Counted from the stretch's first letter, positions 5,479-13,427 are shown. The stretch is DNA of 17,494 bases from Kiritimatiellia bacterium (GCA_017411125.1 JAFPNP010000309.1:1-17494); one strand, 5' to 3'. The notes: generated by a model from the letters alone, not told the origin. Numbers and translations: made by a program.

Positions 5479-7793
5479 TCGCCGCATTGGCGCTGCGCGG
5501 GCTCGGACGGGGCAAGGCCCGTTTTCTTTGCGCCGTCGTCGGCATCGCCGCAGCCGTCGGCGCGATGGCGTTCACGTTCTCGCTTGCATCCACCAACGCC
5601 GCGCAAGCGCCCGCGCTCGCAAAACGCGCCGCCGCGCCGTGGGCCGCATGGAGTTTCGGCGACGCAAAGAACGCGGCGCGGGCCGACACGACGCTTGAAG
5701 CGGTGCGGACGACCGTCGATTTGCGTCCGGGCGGACGCGTGATGCAGGGGCCGCCCCTGCGGGCCGTCGTCGCCGCCGCGCCGCGCGAAAACCCTTACGG
5801 ATGCACTTCGCTCGCGGAAGGACGCTGGCCGGACGCGGCGTCCGCCGAATGCGAAGTAGTCTGCACGAGAAACGCGCTGATGCGGTTCGGACGCGGCAAG
5901 CCGCCGCCGCTCGGCGCGTCCGTCAGATTCGTCGGGGCGAAATGCACGCTCGCCGCGAAAGTGGTCGGCTATCTCGCGGAGGCCAAACTTCCGCCCGGCT
6001 GGCCGGCGGTGTTCGCGAACCCGGCTGCCTTCTCCGTATTGAAGGACGAAGATCGTTCCAATATTTCTTTCTGGCGCACCGCGCCTGCCGATGCCCCGGA
6101 ACTGCTCACCCCCGAATCCGAAACCGTGCTGCGGGCGTTCACCGGCGACGAAGCCAAGCGGATGGACTATGCGCGTCCGCTTCTTTTCGCCGCCGCCGTG
6201 CTGACCGCGTTGTGCCTTCTCGTCAACTCGCTTCTGCTGTCCGTCGAATCCAACCGACAGACGCTTGCGACGCTCCGCGTGGTCGGGCTTGCGCGAAGCG
6301 GCGTCGTCGGGATCGTGGCGGTCGAATCGCTGTCCGCGACTGCGTGCGGATGGCTGCTGGGATGCGTCGGCGGGGCCGTGGCGCTGGCCGCGTTCGTGGC
6401 GTCGGACGCGGCGGCGTTCCCGGCGGGGCCGGCGTTTGCGTGGACTGCGATGGGCGTTGCGGGCGCGGTCGCCTTGGCGGTCGCATTCGCCGCCGTCCTT
6501 TTCGCTCTCCGCCCCGCGCTCGCAGTACGTCCGCTCGACGGACGGGGCGAAGCCCGTCCCTCCCGGCGGCGCGGCATGGCCATTGCGTTCTCATGCGGCT
6601 TCGGCGCGTTCGTCGCGGTGGAAGTGTGGGGCGCGTCGCTCATGCGGGCGTTCGTGCCGTCTGCGGAATGGCCCGATGCGATCGTTTCGATACTTCCGGG
6701 CGGCGCCAGCTCGTTCGACATCGAGAAACTCCGCGCCCTTCCGGGCGTAAGGCGCATCTCGGAACTCATGCCGCTCCAGCTTGACTTCTTCCCCGAAGAA
6801 CCGATGAGGACGCAACGCGCGGAAGGCAACGCGCCCTACCGGCGTGCCGCTTGCCGCAACGCGCTGTTCCTCGCGTCGGAATGGCTCCCGGAGTTCAAGT
6901 TCATCGAAGGAACGCACGCGGAAGCGACAAACGCGATGCACTCCGCCGGGGCGTGCGTGATTACGGAGATGATGTCCCGCGCGCGCGGACTCCACGCCGG
7001 AGGGAAACTGCGCGTGGCGACGGGAGGACGCGGGCAGAAGACGCCCGTGGAACTGGCAGTCGCCGGAGTCGTGGACCTCAACTGGCACATGGTGACGAGC
7101 CGCGGGCTCGTCCGCGGACTGAACCGCGCGCCGGCAATGACGGACGGCCCGGTGTTCGTGTCGTTCGACACTCTGGAATCAATTGACGCGCGGCCGGCCC
7201 CGACGGTGAAGATGACGCACCTCTGGGTGGAGTACGAGCCGGACTTCCTGAAGCGGAAGGGAGTTTTCCCCGCCGGACGCGAAGTAGAAGCGTCAATTGC
7301 CCGCGCACTTGGACTGGATCCCATGAATCCAGACAACCACTCCACGGTACGTCTGCACGCCCGCGACGAAATCGCGGACGGCACACTCGCGCACGGATCC
7401 GACATCATAGGCCAGGCGGCGCGCGTGCCGTTCGTGTTCCTCGCGATTCTCGCGATAGGCTTCGTCGCAATGCTCGTGGCGGACGCCGATGCGTCAAAAC
7501 ACGAGTTCGCCGTGCTGCGCGCGGTCGGGGCGGAAAGATGGCGTCTTGTGGCGCGGCTTGCCTGCGGCGCCATGCGCACGGCGCTCTTTGGGATTGCTTT
7601 CGGCCTGCCTGCCGGGGCGCTTGCCGGATGGCTGTTTTCCTTCGGAACTGGCGCCATGTGGCCCGGACTGCCGCACTATTTCGTGCTGCCCGTCCGCATA
7701 GTCGCGGAAGGCGCGGCCGGCGCCGTGGCGTTCGCCATGGCGGTTGCGCTTCCTGCGGCGCTCGCGATAATCCGCCGCGCAACGCCGCGCTAG
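5475..7793 (+). CDS. FtsX-like ABC transporter permease
   Basis: This 772-residue inner-membrane protein is the partner of the preceding ATPase. It has a first membrane helix at about 17-37, an extracytoplasmic region, then an FtsX-type three-helix block at about 233-345 (including LATLRVVGLARSGVVGIV). A further helix lies at about 366-385, followed by a large extracytoplasmic region (about 386-645) and a second FtsX block at about 650-768 (EFAVLRAVGAERWRLVAR). The double FtsX plan is typical of MacB-like or lipoprotein/lipid exporter permeases. A palindromic repeat in the gene encodes residues 356-364, in the cytoplasmic linker, where extra residues are likely to be tolerated. The stop codon TAG is interlocked with the stop of the opposite-strand gene. 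Confidence 0.9.
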   Translation: MIAALALRGLGRGKARFLCAVVGIAAAVGAMAFTFSLASTNAAQAPALAKRAAAPWAAWSFGDAKNAARADTTLEAVRTTVDLRPGGRVMQGPPLRAVVAAAPRENPYGCTSLAEGRWPDAASAECEVVCTRNALMRFGRGKPPPLGASVRFVGAKCTLAAKVVGYLAEAKLPPGWPAVFANPAAFSVLKDEDRSNISFWRTAPADAPELLTPESETVLRAFTGDEAKRMDYARPLLFAAAVLTALCLLVNSLLLSVESNRQTLATLRVVGLARSGVVGIVAVESLSATACGWLLGCVGGAVALAAFVASDAAAFPAGPAFAWTAMGVAGAVALAVAFAAVLFALRPALAVRPLDGRGEARPSRRRGMAIAFSCGFGAFVAVEVWGASLMRAFVPSAEWPDAIVSILPGGASSFDIEKLRALPGVRRISELMPLQLDFFPEEPMRTQRAEGNAPYRRAACRNALFLASEWLPEFKFIEGTHAEATNAMHSAGACVITEMMSRARGLHAGGKLRVATGGRGQKTPVELAVAGVVDLNWHMVTSRGLVRGLNRAPAMTDGPVFVSFDTLESIDARPAPTVKMTHLWVEYEPDFLKRKGVFPAGREVEASIARALGLDPMNPDNHSTVRLHARDEIADGTLAHGSDIIGQAARVPFVFLAILAIGFVAMLVADADASKHEFAVLRAVGAERWRLVARLACGAMRTALFGIAFGLPAGALAGWLFSFGTGAMWPGLPHYFVLPVRIVAEGAAGAVAFAMAVALPAALAIIRRATPR
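6540..6564 (+). repeat. REP-like palindrome, copy 2 (inside coding sequence)
   Basis: GGACGGG pairs with CCCGTCC around a 6-nt loop and is followed by CTCCC. In the permease it is read as GRGEARPS, located in the linker between two membrane blocks. The RPS reading matches copy 1. Confidence 0.6.
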
Positions 7794-9184
7794 GCGCTTT
7801 TCGGCCGAAGCGGCCAGACGCAGTTGCGCGGACGCTTGGACGTGTCGAACGAGCATACGGCGCGTTCTCCGTCCATCAGCGCGGCGGCGCCGCCGCCGAT
7901 TCTGATTTCCGTGCCACCGAGAACATTGGCGGCGAGGAGGCATTTCTCCAGACCGTCGCCGCGTCCGAAATTCCACACTTCGTCGGGCTGGGCCAGACGC
8001 GACGCGCCGTCGTAGATCGATTCGGAAGGAAGCGCGGCGATGCGGGCGAGAACGCGCGCCGCATCGGCGGGCGAGGACGCCCGCCCTCCCAATGCTTCGC
8101 GGCAAACGGGGTTGCGCTCCAGCGCGGCCTTCACGAACGGGCCCTCCTCCGTTTCGCCAAGTTCGCGGGCGGCATACGGAGCGAGCGCGGCGGCGCGGTT
8201 CGAAGTGCGCAGAGCGTCCAGCCGCTGCGCTATTTCGGCGCGGTCCATGTCCGGCGCAAGGCCGAGCGGAGCTTCGGCGCGGTCGAACGAAACGCGCCCG
8301 GAGTCCGGCAGACGCGGCGTGACGAGGCGCGTATCCGCCGCGCCCTCCGGCGGAACGAGGAATGAGGCCAGTTTGCGCGAGAAGCCGGAATACACGACGG
8401 GATCGATGGTGGCCGTGGGATAAAGCAGGTGTATGTAGCCCGTGGCGTGCGAGACGATCGTCACGCGCTCGTGCTCGAGGGCGCGGCGCGCCTGCTGCGA
8501 AATGACGGTGCCGTTGGCCCACATGGCCTTCGTGACGAGGCGGCGGTTGTTGGTGAGTATGCCGGTATCCACGTCGATGAAGTTCTGCGAGTGGAGAGGC
8601 GTGGCCATGAGGTATATGGATTCAAGCGGCAGACCGCACACCGCGAACGCGGCGGCGGCGTAAAGCCCGGCGAGAGACACGCATTCGCCAGCGCCGACGG
8701 CGTGGCCTTCCTTGTGGCGGAAGGCGTCCATCGCCTCCACGGTCTCGGTCTTCCAGTATGGGATCGTGTCGCCTGAATATTTGTCGAGCCCGAAGTGGCG
8801 GCGGATGTCGATGTCGTAATAGTACACGTCGCCCTGGTATCCGAAAAGAGCGTTGGACTTCGCGATCTCGTCGGGAGAGAGGAAAGGGGCGAAACGCTCA
8901 AGTTCGCGCTGCTGCGTAGTGAGGCCCCAAGTCTCGAGGTCGAGATTGAAAGCGTAGTTGTCCATTATGTGCTGGCGGAGGCGCTGAAGGCGTTTCTTGG
9001 GGCGCATCTCGCGTATGCCGTCGAACCATTCGAGGTCGCGCCACGCCCATATTCGCGGGGAAAGTATATTCGCAAGCACGAGCGAGAACATCAAGTCCGG
9101 AAACACGAATATCTCCATGTCGGAAAGCGTTGCGGCTGCGGACTTCTCTTCGTCGGATATGTTTTTCATGGCGGGAAATGTCAT
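7790..9184 (-). CDS. Transglutaminase-like protein of unknown function
   Basis: I do not recognise a named family with certainty. The 464-residue product has no signal peptide or membrane helix and looks soluble. A central segment resembles the transglutaminase/papain-like core: Cys168 in GECVSLAGLYAAAA, His198 in ATPLHSQNF, and Asp204 or Asp206 in IDVD, in the correct order for a Cys-His-Asp triad. The N-terminal 160 residues are charged and helical; the C-terminal part (about 300-464) contains residues 366-373 derived from a palindromic repeat and an IRIGGGAAALMDGE segment. Start 9184 is chosen as the first ATG after a TATAAT; ATG at 9169 is an alternative, and neither has a Shine-Dalgarno sequence. 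It is divergent from the WbsX-like gene. Confidence 0.7.
   Translation of the reverse strand: MTFPAMKNISDEEKSAAATLSDMEIFVFPDLMFSLVLANILSPRIWAWRDLEWFDGIREMRPKKRLQRLRQHIMDNYAFNLDLETWGLTTQQRELERFAPFLSPDEIAKSNALFGYQGDVYYYDIDIRRHFGLDKYSGDTIPYWKTETVEAMDAFRHKEGHAVGAGECVSLAGLYAAAAFAVCGLPLESIYLMATPLHSQNFIDVDTGILTNNRRLVTKAMWANGTVISQQARRALEHERVTIVSHATGYIHLLYPTATIDPVVYSGFSRKLASFLVPPEGAADTRLVTPRLPDSGRVSFDRAEAPLGLAPDMDRAEIAQRLDALRTSNRAAALAPYAARELGETEEGPFVKAALERNPVCREALGGRASSPADAARVLARIAALPSESIYDGASRLAQPDEVWNFGRGDGLEKCLLAANVLGGTEIRIGGGAAALMDGERAVCSFDTSKRPRNCVWPLRPKSA
8066..8090 (+). repeat. REP-like palindrome, copy 3 (inside coding sequence)
   Basis: GGCGGGCG pairs with CGCCCGCC in an 8-bp stem around the loop AGGA, followed by CTCCC. 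The host gene is on the minus strand, so the element is read antisense as GGRASSPA. It keeps the frame open. Confidence 0.7.
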
Positions 9185-9195
9185 AAGAGGGCGGT

Positions 9196-9201
9196 ATTAT
9201 A
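9196..9201 (-). promoter_or_regulatory. -10 box for the transglutaminase-like gene
   Basis: A perfect TATAAT reads on the minus strand from 9201 to 9196, only 11 nt before the first ATG (9184). The transcript would begin about 4-5 nt before that ATG, so the mRNA would be nearly leaderless. A good -35 box is not visible at 17 bp; TTGTCG lies at a 20-bp spacing. Confidence 0.5.
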
Positions 9202-9241
9202 TCATATTGCGCCGCGCATGGCGACAAGATACGTTTACGTC

Positions 9242-9271
9242 TTGCGCGAGACGGACGCGGTTTGCTATAAT
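9242..9271 (+). promoter_or_regulatory. Promoter of the WbsX-like gene, probably leaderless
   Basis: The -35 box TTGCGC (9242-9247), an 18-bp spacer and the -10 box TATAAT (9266-9271) form a good sigma70-type promoter. The start codon begins 7 bases after the -10 box, which is where transcription itself would start. No Shine-Dalgarno sequence is present between them. Confidence 0.7.
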
Positions 9272-9277
9272 CGTGCC

Positions 9278-10936
9278 ATGCAGACAAACAAAAGAACATG
9301 CGGCCTTGCCGCGCTGTGCGCGGCAATGTCGATTTGCGGAGTTTTCGCGGCGGACATCGCGCCGTGGACTTGCGCATCCGGCAACGCGGGGCGCGCGAAG
9401 GACGGCCCTTGGCTGAAACAAGGCCTCTCCGCAAGCGACGAAGCGTTCTACGTGCAGACGTGCAACCATCCGGCGGAAACATGGGGCGCGTCAGGCGACA
9501 CCTCCGTGTGGCGGACGTTCGACGCGCCCGAAAGAGGCTGGTACAGGCTGTCCTTTTCCTATGTCGGACGCCCCGGAATGTTCGGCGCCATCACCTCGGT
9601 ACGCGTGTGGAAAGGAAAAGGGACGGGCGGCGTCAAGAAATGGGAAAGCACCGTCAGCGCACGCTCCGCCGACGGGTTCGTGAAGTACGACGCCTTCGTA
9701 GAGGTGAACGCGCCCGGCGAACACACGGTCGAGTTTTTCCAGCGGCAGCCCGAAGCGATGGGCGCCGCGACCGACAAGGCCATCGTGATCGACGGCGTGG
9801 AGTTCGCGCGCGACAGGCTCTTCGAGCGCGTCAAGGCAGAACGCGCCGAGGCAAAGCCGGCGAAGTACGACATCGGCGCGCTCGTCTACCCCGGTTATCA
9901 TCCTGAGCCGCGTTGGCGCGAACTGGGGCTCTTCGAGGAAGGTTTCGGCGAATGGAGCAACATCCACGAAGCGAAACCGAAGTGGCCCGGACACTGGCAG
10001 CCGCGCCGTCCTGCATGGGGCTACGTGAACGAGGCGAACCCGTCCGTCATGGAGATGAAAATCGACGCGGCATCGTCGCACGGAGTCAACGTGTTCATAT
10101 ACGATTGGTACTGGTACGGCGGACGCACGTTCCTCGAAGGCGGACTGCGCGACGGCTTTCTGGCCGCGAGGAACAACGGGAAGATGCAGTTCTTCCTGAT
10201 GTGGGCCAACCACAACTGGACGGACGGCGTCAACAACAAAGTGACCCGCAAGAACGACAGGCTGCGCTGGGCCGTGGCAATCGGGCCGGACGACTTCCGC
10301 GTGATGACGAGGCGCGTGATAGACATGTTCTTCTCGCGCCCCAACTACTACCGGATCGGCGGAAAGCCCGTGTTCATGATCTACGAGACGAGGCGGCTAG
10401 TGGCCGACCTCGGCGGCAGGGAGAAAGCCGCCGCCGCCATGCGCCAGTTCAACGAGGACTGCGCGCGCGCCGGTCTCGGCGGAGTGCATCTGATGGGTTG
10501 CAGCTGGAACAACTGCGATCCTGAAGACGTGGCGACGCTCGGCCTCGAATCCGCCACGATGTACACCTACGCGCACCACGTCTCCGCACACGGCCCCTAC
10601 GGCCCGTGGGCCAAGCGCGGCCTCGCGAAGCTCGATTCGGAAAAGGCCCGGCTCAAAGGCCTGAAGGCGTACTTCGGCCACGCCACTGTCGGATGGGACA
10701 CCAATCCGCGCTATCCTGAAGTTCTGAAGAACGTCGTGACCTGCACGCCGGCGGAGTTCGAGCAATCGCTGCGCGACGTAAGGGCCTGGTGCGACCGCAA
10801 CACTCCGCCCGGATATCCGAAGTTCATCTCCATCAACGCATGGAACGAATGGATCGAAGGTTCCTACCTGGAGCCGGACGACAGAAACGGCACCGGCCAT
10901 CTGGACGCCGTGAAAAACGTATTCCTCTCGAAATAA
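9278..10936 (+). CDS. Secreted WbsX/GH99-like glycan-active protein
   Basis: This 552-residue exported protein begins with a signal peptide (hydrophobic 8-23, probable cleavage after VFA at residue 24). Residues about 27-175 look like a beta-rich carbohydrate-binding-type module. From about 195 the sequence follows the WbsX (Glyco_tran_WbsX) family, related to glycoside hydrolase family 99. Its landmarks are YPGYHPEPRW, FGEWSNI with PGHWQPRRP, NVFIYDWYWYGG, FFLMWANHNWTDG (about 306) and the terminal NAWNEWIEGSYLEPD (about 520-534). GH99 enzymes are endo-alpha-mannosidases/mannanases; substrate here is unknown. Upstream in-frame codons exist back to 8795 but lie antisense to the neighbour and would bury the signal peptide. 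The promoter supports 9278. mraY-like follows after 8 bases. Confidence 0.88.
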   Translation: MQTNKRTCGLAALCAAMSICGVFAADIAPWTCASGNAGRAKDGPWLKQGLSASDEAFYVQTCNHPAETWGASGDTSVWRTFDAPERGWYRLSFSYVGRPGMFGAITSVRVWKGKGTGGVKKWESTVSARSADGFVKYDAFVEVNAPGEHTVEFFQRQPEAMGAATDKAIVIDGVEFARDRLFERVKAERAEAKPAKYDIGALVYPGYHPEPRWRELGLFEEGFGEWSNIHEAKPKWPGHWQPRRPAWGYVNEANPSVMEMKIDAASSHGVNVFIYDWYWYGGRTFLEGGLRDGFLAARNNGKMQFFLMWANHNWTDGVNNKVTRKNDRLRWAVAIGPDDFRVMTRRVIDMFFSRPNYYRIGGKPVFMIYETRRLVADLGGREKAAAAMRQFNEDCARAGLGGVHLMGCSWNNCDPEDVATLGLESATMYTYAHHVSAHGPYGPWAKRGLAKLDSEKARLKGLKAYFGHATVGWDTNPRYPEVLKNVVTCTPAEFEQSLRDVRAWCDRNTPPGYPKFISINAWNEWIEGSYLEPDDRNGTGHLDAVKNVFLSK

Positions 10937-10944
10937 ACACAGCC

Positions 10945-12066
10945 ATGCTCTACTTCCTAGCCCAGCATCTCGAAAACTTCTGGGGGCCGTTCCGCCTTCT
11001 GAAATCGCACGTCCTCCTGCTTGCCGCCGGTACGCTCTTCGCCGCCTTGGCGGTCGTCACGCTCCTGCCGAAGCTGTGCAGGTTCTCGCCGCACGACCAC
11101 GGCAAAGCCATCCTCGGGCAGGACGGCATGGCGTCCAAGGGCAAGCCCACGGGCACGGGCCTGTGGGTGACGCTGCTCGTGCTGCCGATCGTGCTTCTGG
11201 TCGTGCCGGTGTCCGTGCCGGAACTCGGCGTGCTGCTCTGCCTTTACCTGGCGATGGTTTTCGGATATCTCGACGACAGGAGCAGCGTGCCGTGGGGGCA
11301 GCTCAAGAAGGGACTTCTCGACGCGGCGGTCTCGCTCGGCGTGGCGCTGTTCGTGTGGACCGAACAGGGCGGAACGGTGTGGATGCCGTTCTTCAAGGGC
11401 GTGTGGACGATGCCGTGGTGGGTCTACATCCCAAGCATGGGCCTGTTGATGTTCGTAGTCATGAACGCGACAAACTGTTCGGACGGCGTGGACGGCCTTG
11501 CAGGTTCGCTTGCGGTGATCGCGCTCGTATCGCTGTCGGTGCTGCTGTATCTCGTGATCGGCTACGCGCCCGTGGCGAAATACCTGCTCATCCCGTCGAA
11601 CCCTCTCGCCGCGCGCTGGGCGATTCTGCTCATGACGGTGGCAGGCGGCTTTTCGGGATATCTTTGGTGGAACGCGGAGCCGTCCAAAGCGCTCATGGGC
11701 GACGCCGGATCGCGCTTCCTGGGCTTGCTGATCGGCACGGCGGTGCTGGTGACCGGCAATCCCGTGCTCGTGCTCGCCTTCGCGCCCGTGCTGCTCGTGA
11801 ACGGCGGCGGCGGGATGGTGAAGATAATCCTTCTGCGCCTTTTCCGCAAACTGGGAATGGATGTCAGACCGCCGTCCCAGATGAAACCGGAAGAGAGGAA
11901 AAACCGCAGCTTCCTGCTGAAGGCCGTCCAGAAACTCCGCTTCCCGCTGCACGACCACTGCAAGAAGGAACTGCATTGGACGAACGCGCAGGTGCTGATG
12001 CGCTTCGTGCTGCTGCAGGCGTTTCTGATGCCGCTCCTGTTCGTCCTGCTCGTCAAGATACGCTGA
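10945..12066 (+). CDS. mraY: MraY-family phospho-N-acetylmuramoyl-pentapeptide transferase
   Basis: This 373-residue polytopic protein belongs to the polyprenyl-phosphate phosphosugar transferase family, and length and motifs point to MraY, which makes lipid I for peptidoglycan. Landmarks are the Asp-Asp pair at 110-111 (FGYLDDRSS), NATNCSDGVDGLA (174-186), MGDAGSRFLG (catalytic Asp253) and a C-terminal RFPLHDHCKKELHW. Typical MraY has three consecutive histidines there; this one has HDH (336-338), and the usual TPTMGG is replaced by KPTGTG (67-72). About ten membrane helices can be traced. It starts 8 bases after the WbsX-like gene without a clear Shine-Dalgarno sequence. No other murein-synthesis gene lies in the window, so it is outside the usual dcw cluster context. 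WecA-type function is less likely because of the MraY-like C-terminus. Confidence 0.82.
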   Translation: MLYFLAQHLENFWGPFRLLKSHVLLLAAGTLFAALAVVTLLPKLCRFSPHDHGKAILGQDGMASKGKPTGTGLWVTLLVLPIVLLVVPVSVPELGVLLCLYLAMVFGYLDDRSSVPWGQLKKGLLDAAVSLGVALFVWTEQGGTVWMPFFKGVWTMPWWVYIPSMGLLMFVVMNATNCSDGVDGLAGSLAVIALVSLSVLLYLVIGYAPVAKYLLIPSNPLAARWAILLMTVAGGFSGYLWWNAEPSKALMGDAGSRFLGLLIGTAVLVTGNPVLVLAFAPVLLVNGGGGMVKIILLRLFRKLGMDVRPPSQMKPEERKNRSFLLKAVQKLRFPLHDHCKKELHWTNAQVLMRFVLLQAFLMPLLFVLLVKIR

Positions 12067-12085
12067 CGCGCGCTCCGCCTGGCAG

Positions 12086-12107
12086 GGCGCGTTGTATTCA
12101 ACGCGCC
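12086..12107. terminator. Hairpin between convergent genes
   Basis: GGCGCGTTG and CAACGCGCC form a perfect 9-bp stem around the loop TATT, in the 63-base gap between the convergent mraY and RACo-like genes. Position and symmetry suggest a bidirectional terminator, but no T-tract follows on either strand. Confidence 0.55.
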
Positions 12108-12129
12108 GAATCGGCAATGACATATCGTG

Positions 12130-13236
12130 CTAGAATCCGATCGCGTCGATGAAGGCGTCCGAAAAGTCCGCGTCGCCGCCAAGTTCCACGTGGCGCGCCT
12201 CGTTCGCGATGCGGTCGGTCTCGTCGCCGAACGCGGGATCGAAAAGCGCCGCCGCCGCGCCCTCGACGGCAAGATTTCCGCACACCGCGACGACGGGCAG
12301 CAGCGAGGCGTCGAACAGTCCGATGCGGACGGCCTTCGCGGGATCGAGGCCGGATCCGAATCCGCCGGCGAGCGAGAACCGCGTCACGTCGCCGTGCGAC
12401 ACGCCCGCCTTTGCGAGAAGCGTGTCGAGACCCGCGCATACCGCAGCCTTCGCCAGTTGCACGGCGCGGACGTCGTCCTGCGTGACGGAAAGCGCGTCCG
12501 TCACGCGGCCAGTCTCGTCGATCGCGCCGGAATCCAATCCGTCCGCAATCGCCGCTATGATCTGCGAACCGGTCAATCCCGGACGTTCGAACGCAGGCCC
12601 GGCGGCGACGGATGCGATAGTGAGTTCCCTGCGGTCGCCTCGCCACAGCGCGATTTCGCCGTTCGTCCCGATGTCCGCCAGCAGCTCGCATCCGTCCCGC
12701 CCGCACATTCCCGACATCCGCACCGACGCCATGGCGTCCGCACCGAAGAAACCGTGCGCGCAGCGCGGGAGGCGCACCTTGACGCCGTCGATCTCGATTG
12801 TCTCGCCGAACAGCCGGTCGGCCTTGAACGGCGCCGTCGCGTAGGACGCAGGGCTTTCGCCCGCGAACAGATGCAGCATCGTCGTGTTTCCGACCGCCAC
12901 GGCCTCGCGCACGCGGAAACCGCCGATGCAGTCGCGCACGACGCTTCGGACGAGATCGCGCAGTTCGTCCAGCCGCCCTTCCATCGCGGCGGAAATGCGC
13001 CCCATCACGTCGGCGGCGACCGAACGCTGCGGATTGAACGCGGACGCCTGATGCAGCAGTTCGCCGGTCGAGAGGTCGTATACGCGCGCGACGACGGTTG
13101 TGCTGCCGATATCGACAGCCGCGCCGAGCCCTTCGCGGCGCACGAGCGCAGGCAGTTCGGCAACGCCGGATTCGCGGATCGGAGCGGACGGATAAAGCCC
13201 GCACTTGCCGCACCGCGTGCAAACCGCGCACCTCAT
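12130..13236 (-). CDS. Compact RACo-like corrinoid-activating ASKHA protein
   Basis: This 368-residue protein belongs to the RACo/DUF4445 group, which uses ATP to reactivate corrinoid cofactors of methyltransferases. It has the ASKHA phosphate-binding loops AVDIGSTTV (40-48) and LLADIGTNGEIAL (185-197), GNTTMLHLFAGE (116-127), GFFGADAMAS, AAGPAFE and LAGGFGSGLDPAKAVRIG, plus the family ending. Full-length RACo is about 600 residues with an N-terminal 2Fe-2S ferredoxin domain and linker. Here both are absent and residues 3-12 instead carry CxxCxxCxxC (Cys3, 6, 9, 12). A frame-open extension to 13512 runs into repeat DNA and is not believed. GGTGGAG lies 4 nt before ATG 13236. Its corrinoid partner is not in the window. 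Confidence 0.88.
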   Translation of the reverse strand: MRCAVCTRCGKCGLYPSAPIRESGVAELPALVRREGLGAAVDIGSTTVVARVYDLSTGELLHQASAFNPQRSVAADVMGRISAAMEGRLDELRDLVRSVVRDCIGGFRVREAVAVGNTTMLHLFAGESPASYATAPFKADRLFGETIEIDGVKVRLPRCAHGFFGADAMASVRMSGMCGRDGCELLADIGTNGEIALWRGDRRELTIASVAAGPAFERPGLTGSQIIAAIADGLDSGAIDETGRVTDALSVTQDDVRAVQLAKAAVCAGLDTLLAKAGVSHGDVTRFSLAGGFGSGLDPAKAVRIGLFDASLLPVVAVCGNLAVEGAAAALFDPAFGDETDRIANEARHVELGGDADFSDAFIDAIGF

Positions 13237-13286
13237 GCGACTCCACCCGACGACACGCGTCTTGCCTGTTCTGCCGTTCCTGCCAT
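13233..13286 (-). CDS. 17-codon upstream ORF, possible leader peptide
   Basis: An ATG at 13286 is preceded by a perfect GGAGG (13295-13299) at 8-nt spacing and encodes MAGTAEQARRVSSGGVA. Its stop overlaps the RACo-like start codon in ATGA. The signal for this ORF is stronger than that for the large gene, so it may serve to couple ribosomes into it. No attenuator-type codon run or hairpin is seen. Confidence 0.45.
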   Translation of the reverse strand: MAGTAEQARRVSSGGVA

Positions 13287-13308
13287 GACAACATCCTCCG
13301 TGCCGGAC

Positions 13309-13317
13309 ATTATACCA
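13309..13317 (-). promoter_or_regulatory. Extended -10 promoter of the RACo-like gene
   Basis: Reading on the minus strand, TGG-TATAAT matches the extended -10 form (TGnTATAAT). No good -35 box stands at 16-18 bp, as expected for extended -10 promoters. The start would fall near 13302, just before the GGAGG of the 17-codon ORF. Confidence 0.55.
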
Positions 13318-13351
13318 CAAGTCCGGCGGGACGGCGCCGCCGCATTTTGTT

Positions 13352-13387
13352 TTGGAAACAACCAAAACAACTTTCAAAAACAACTTT
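13352..13387 (+). repeat. AAACAAC-type repeat, copy 1
   Basis: The unit begins TTGGAAACAACCAAAACAAC and continues with a third AAACAACTTT. Its first 25 bases are identical to 13573-13597. Confidence 0.8.
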
Positions 13388-13427
13388 GACCTTCGGACGC
13401 ACCTTGAACTTCGCCAACGGCTTTGTC

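Noticed and set aside
8795..9277. In-frame N-terminal extension of the WbsX-like gene
   Set aside because: It overlaps the opposite-strand gene and the divergent promoters, and would place the signal peptide at residue 162.
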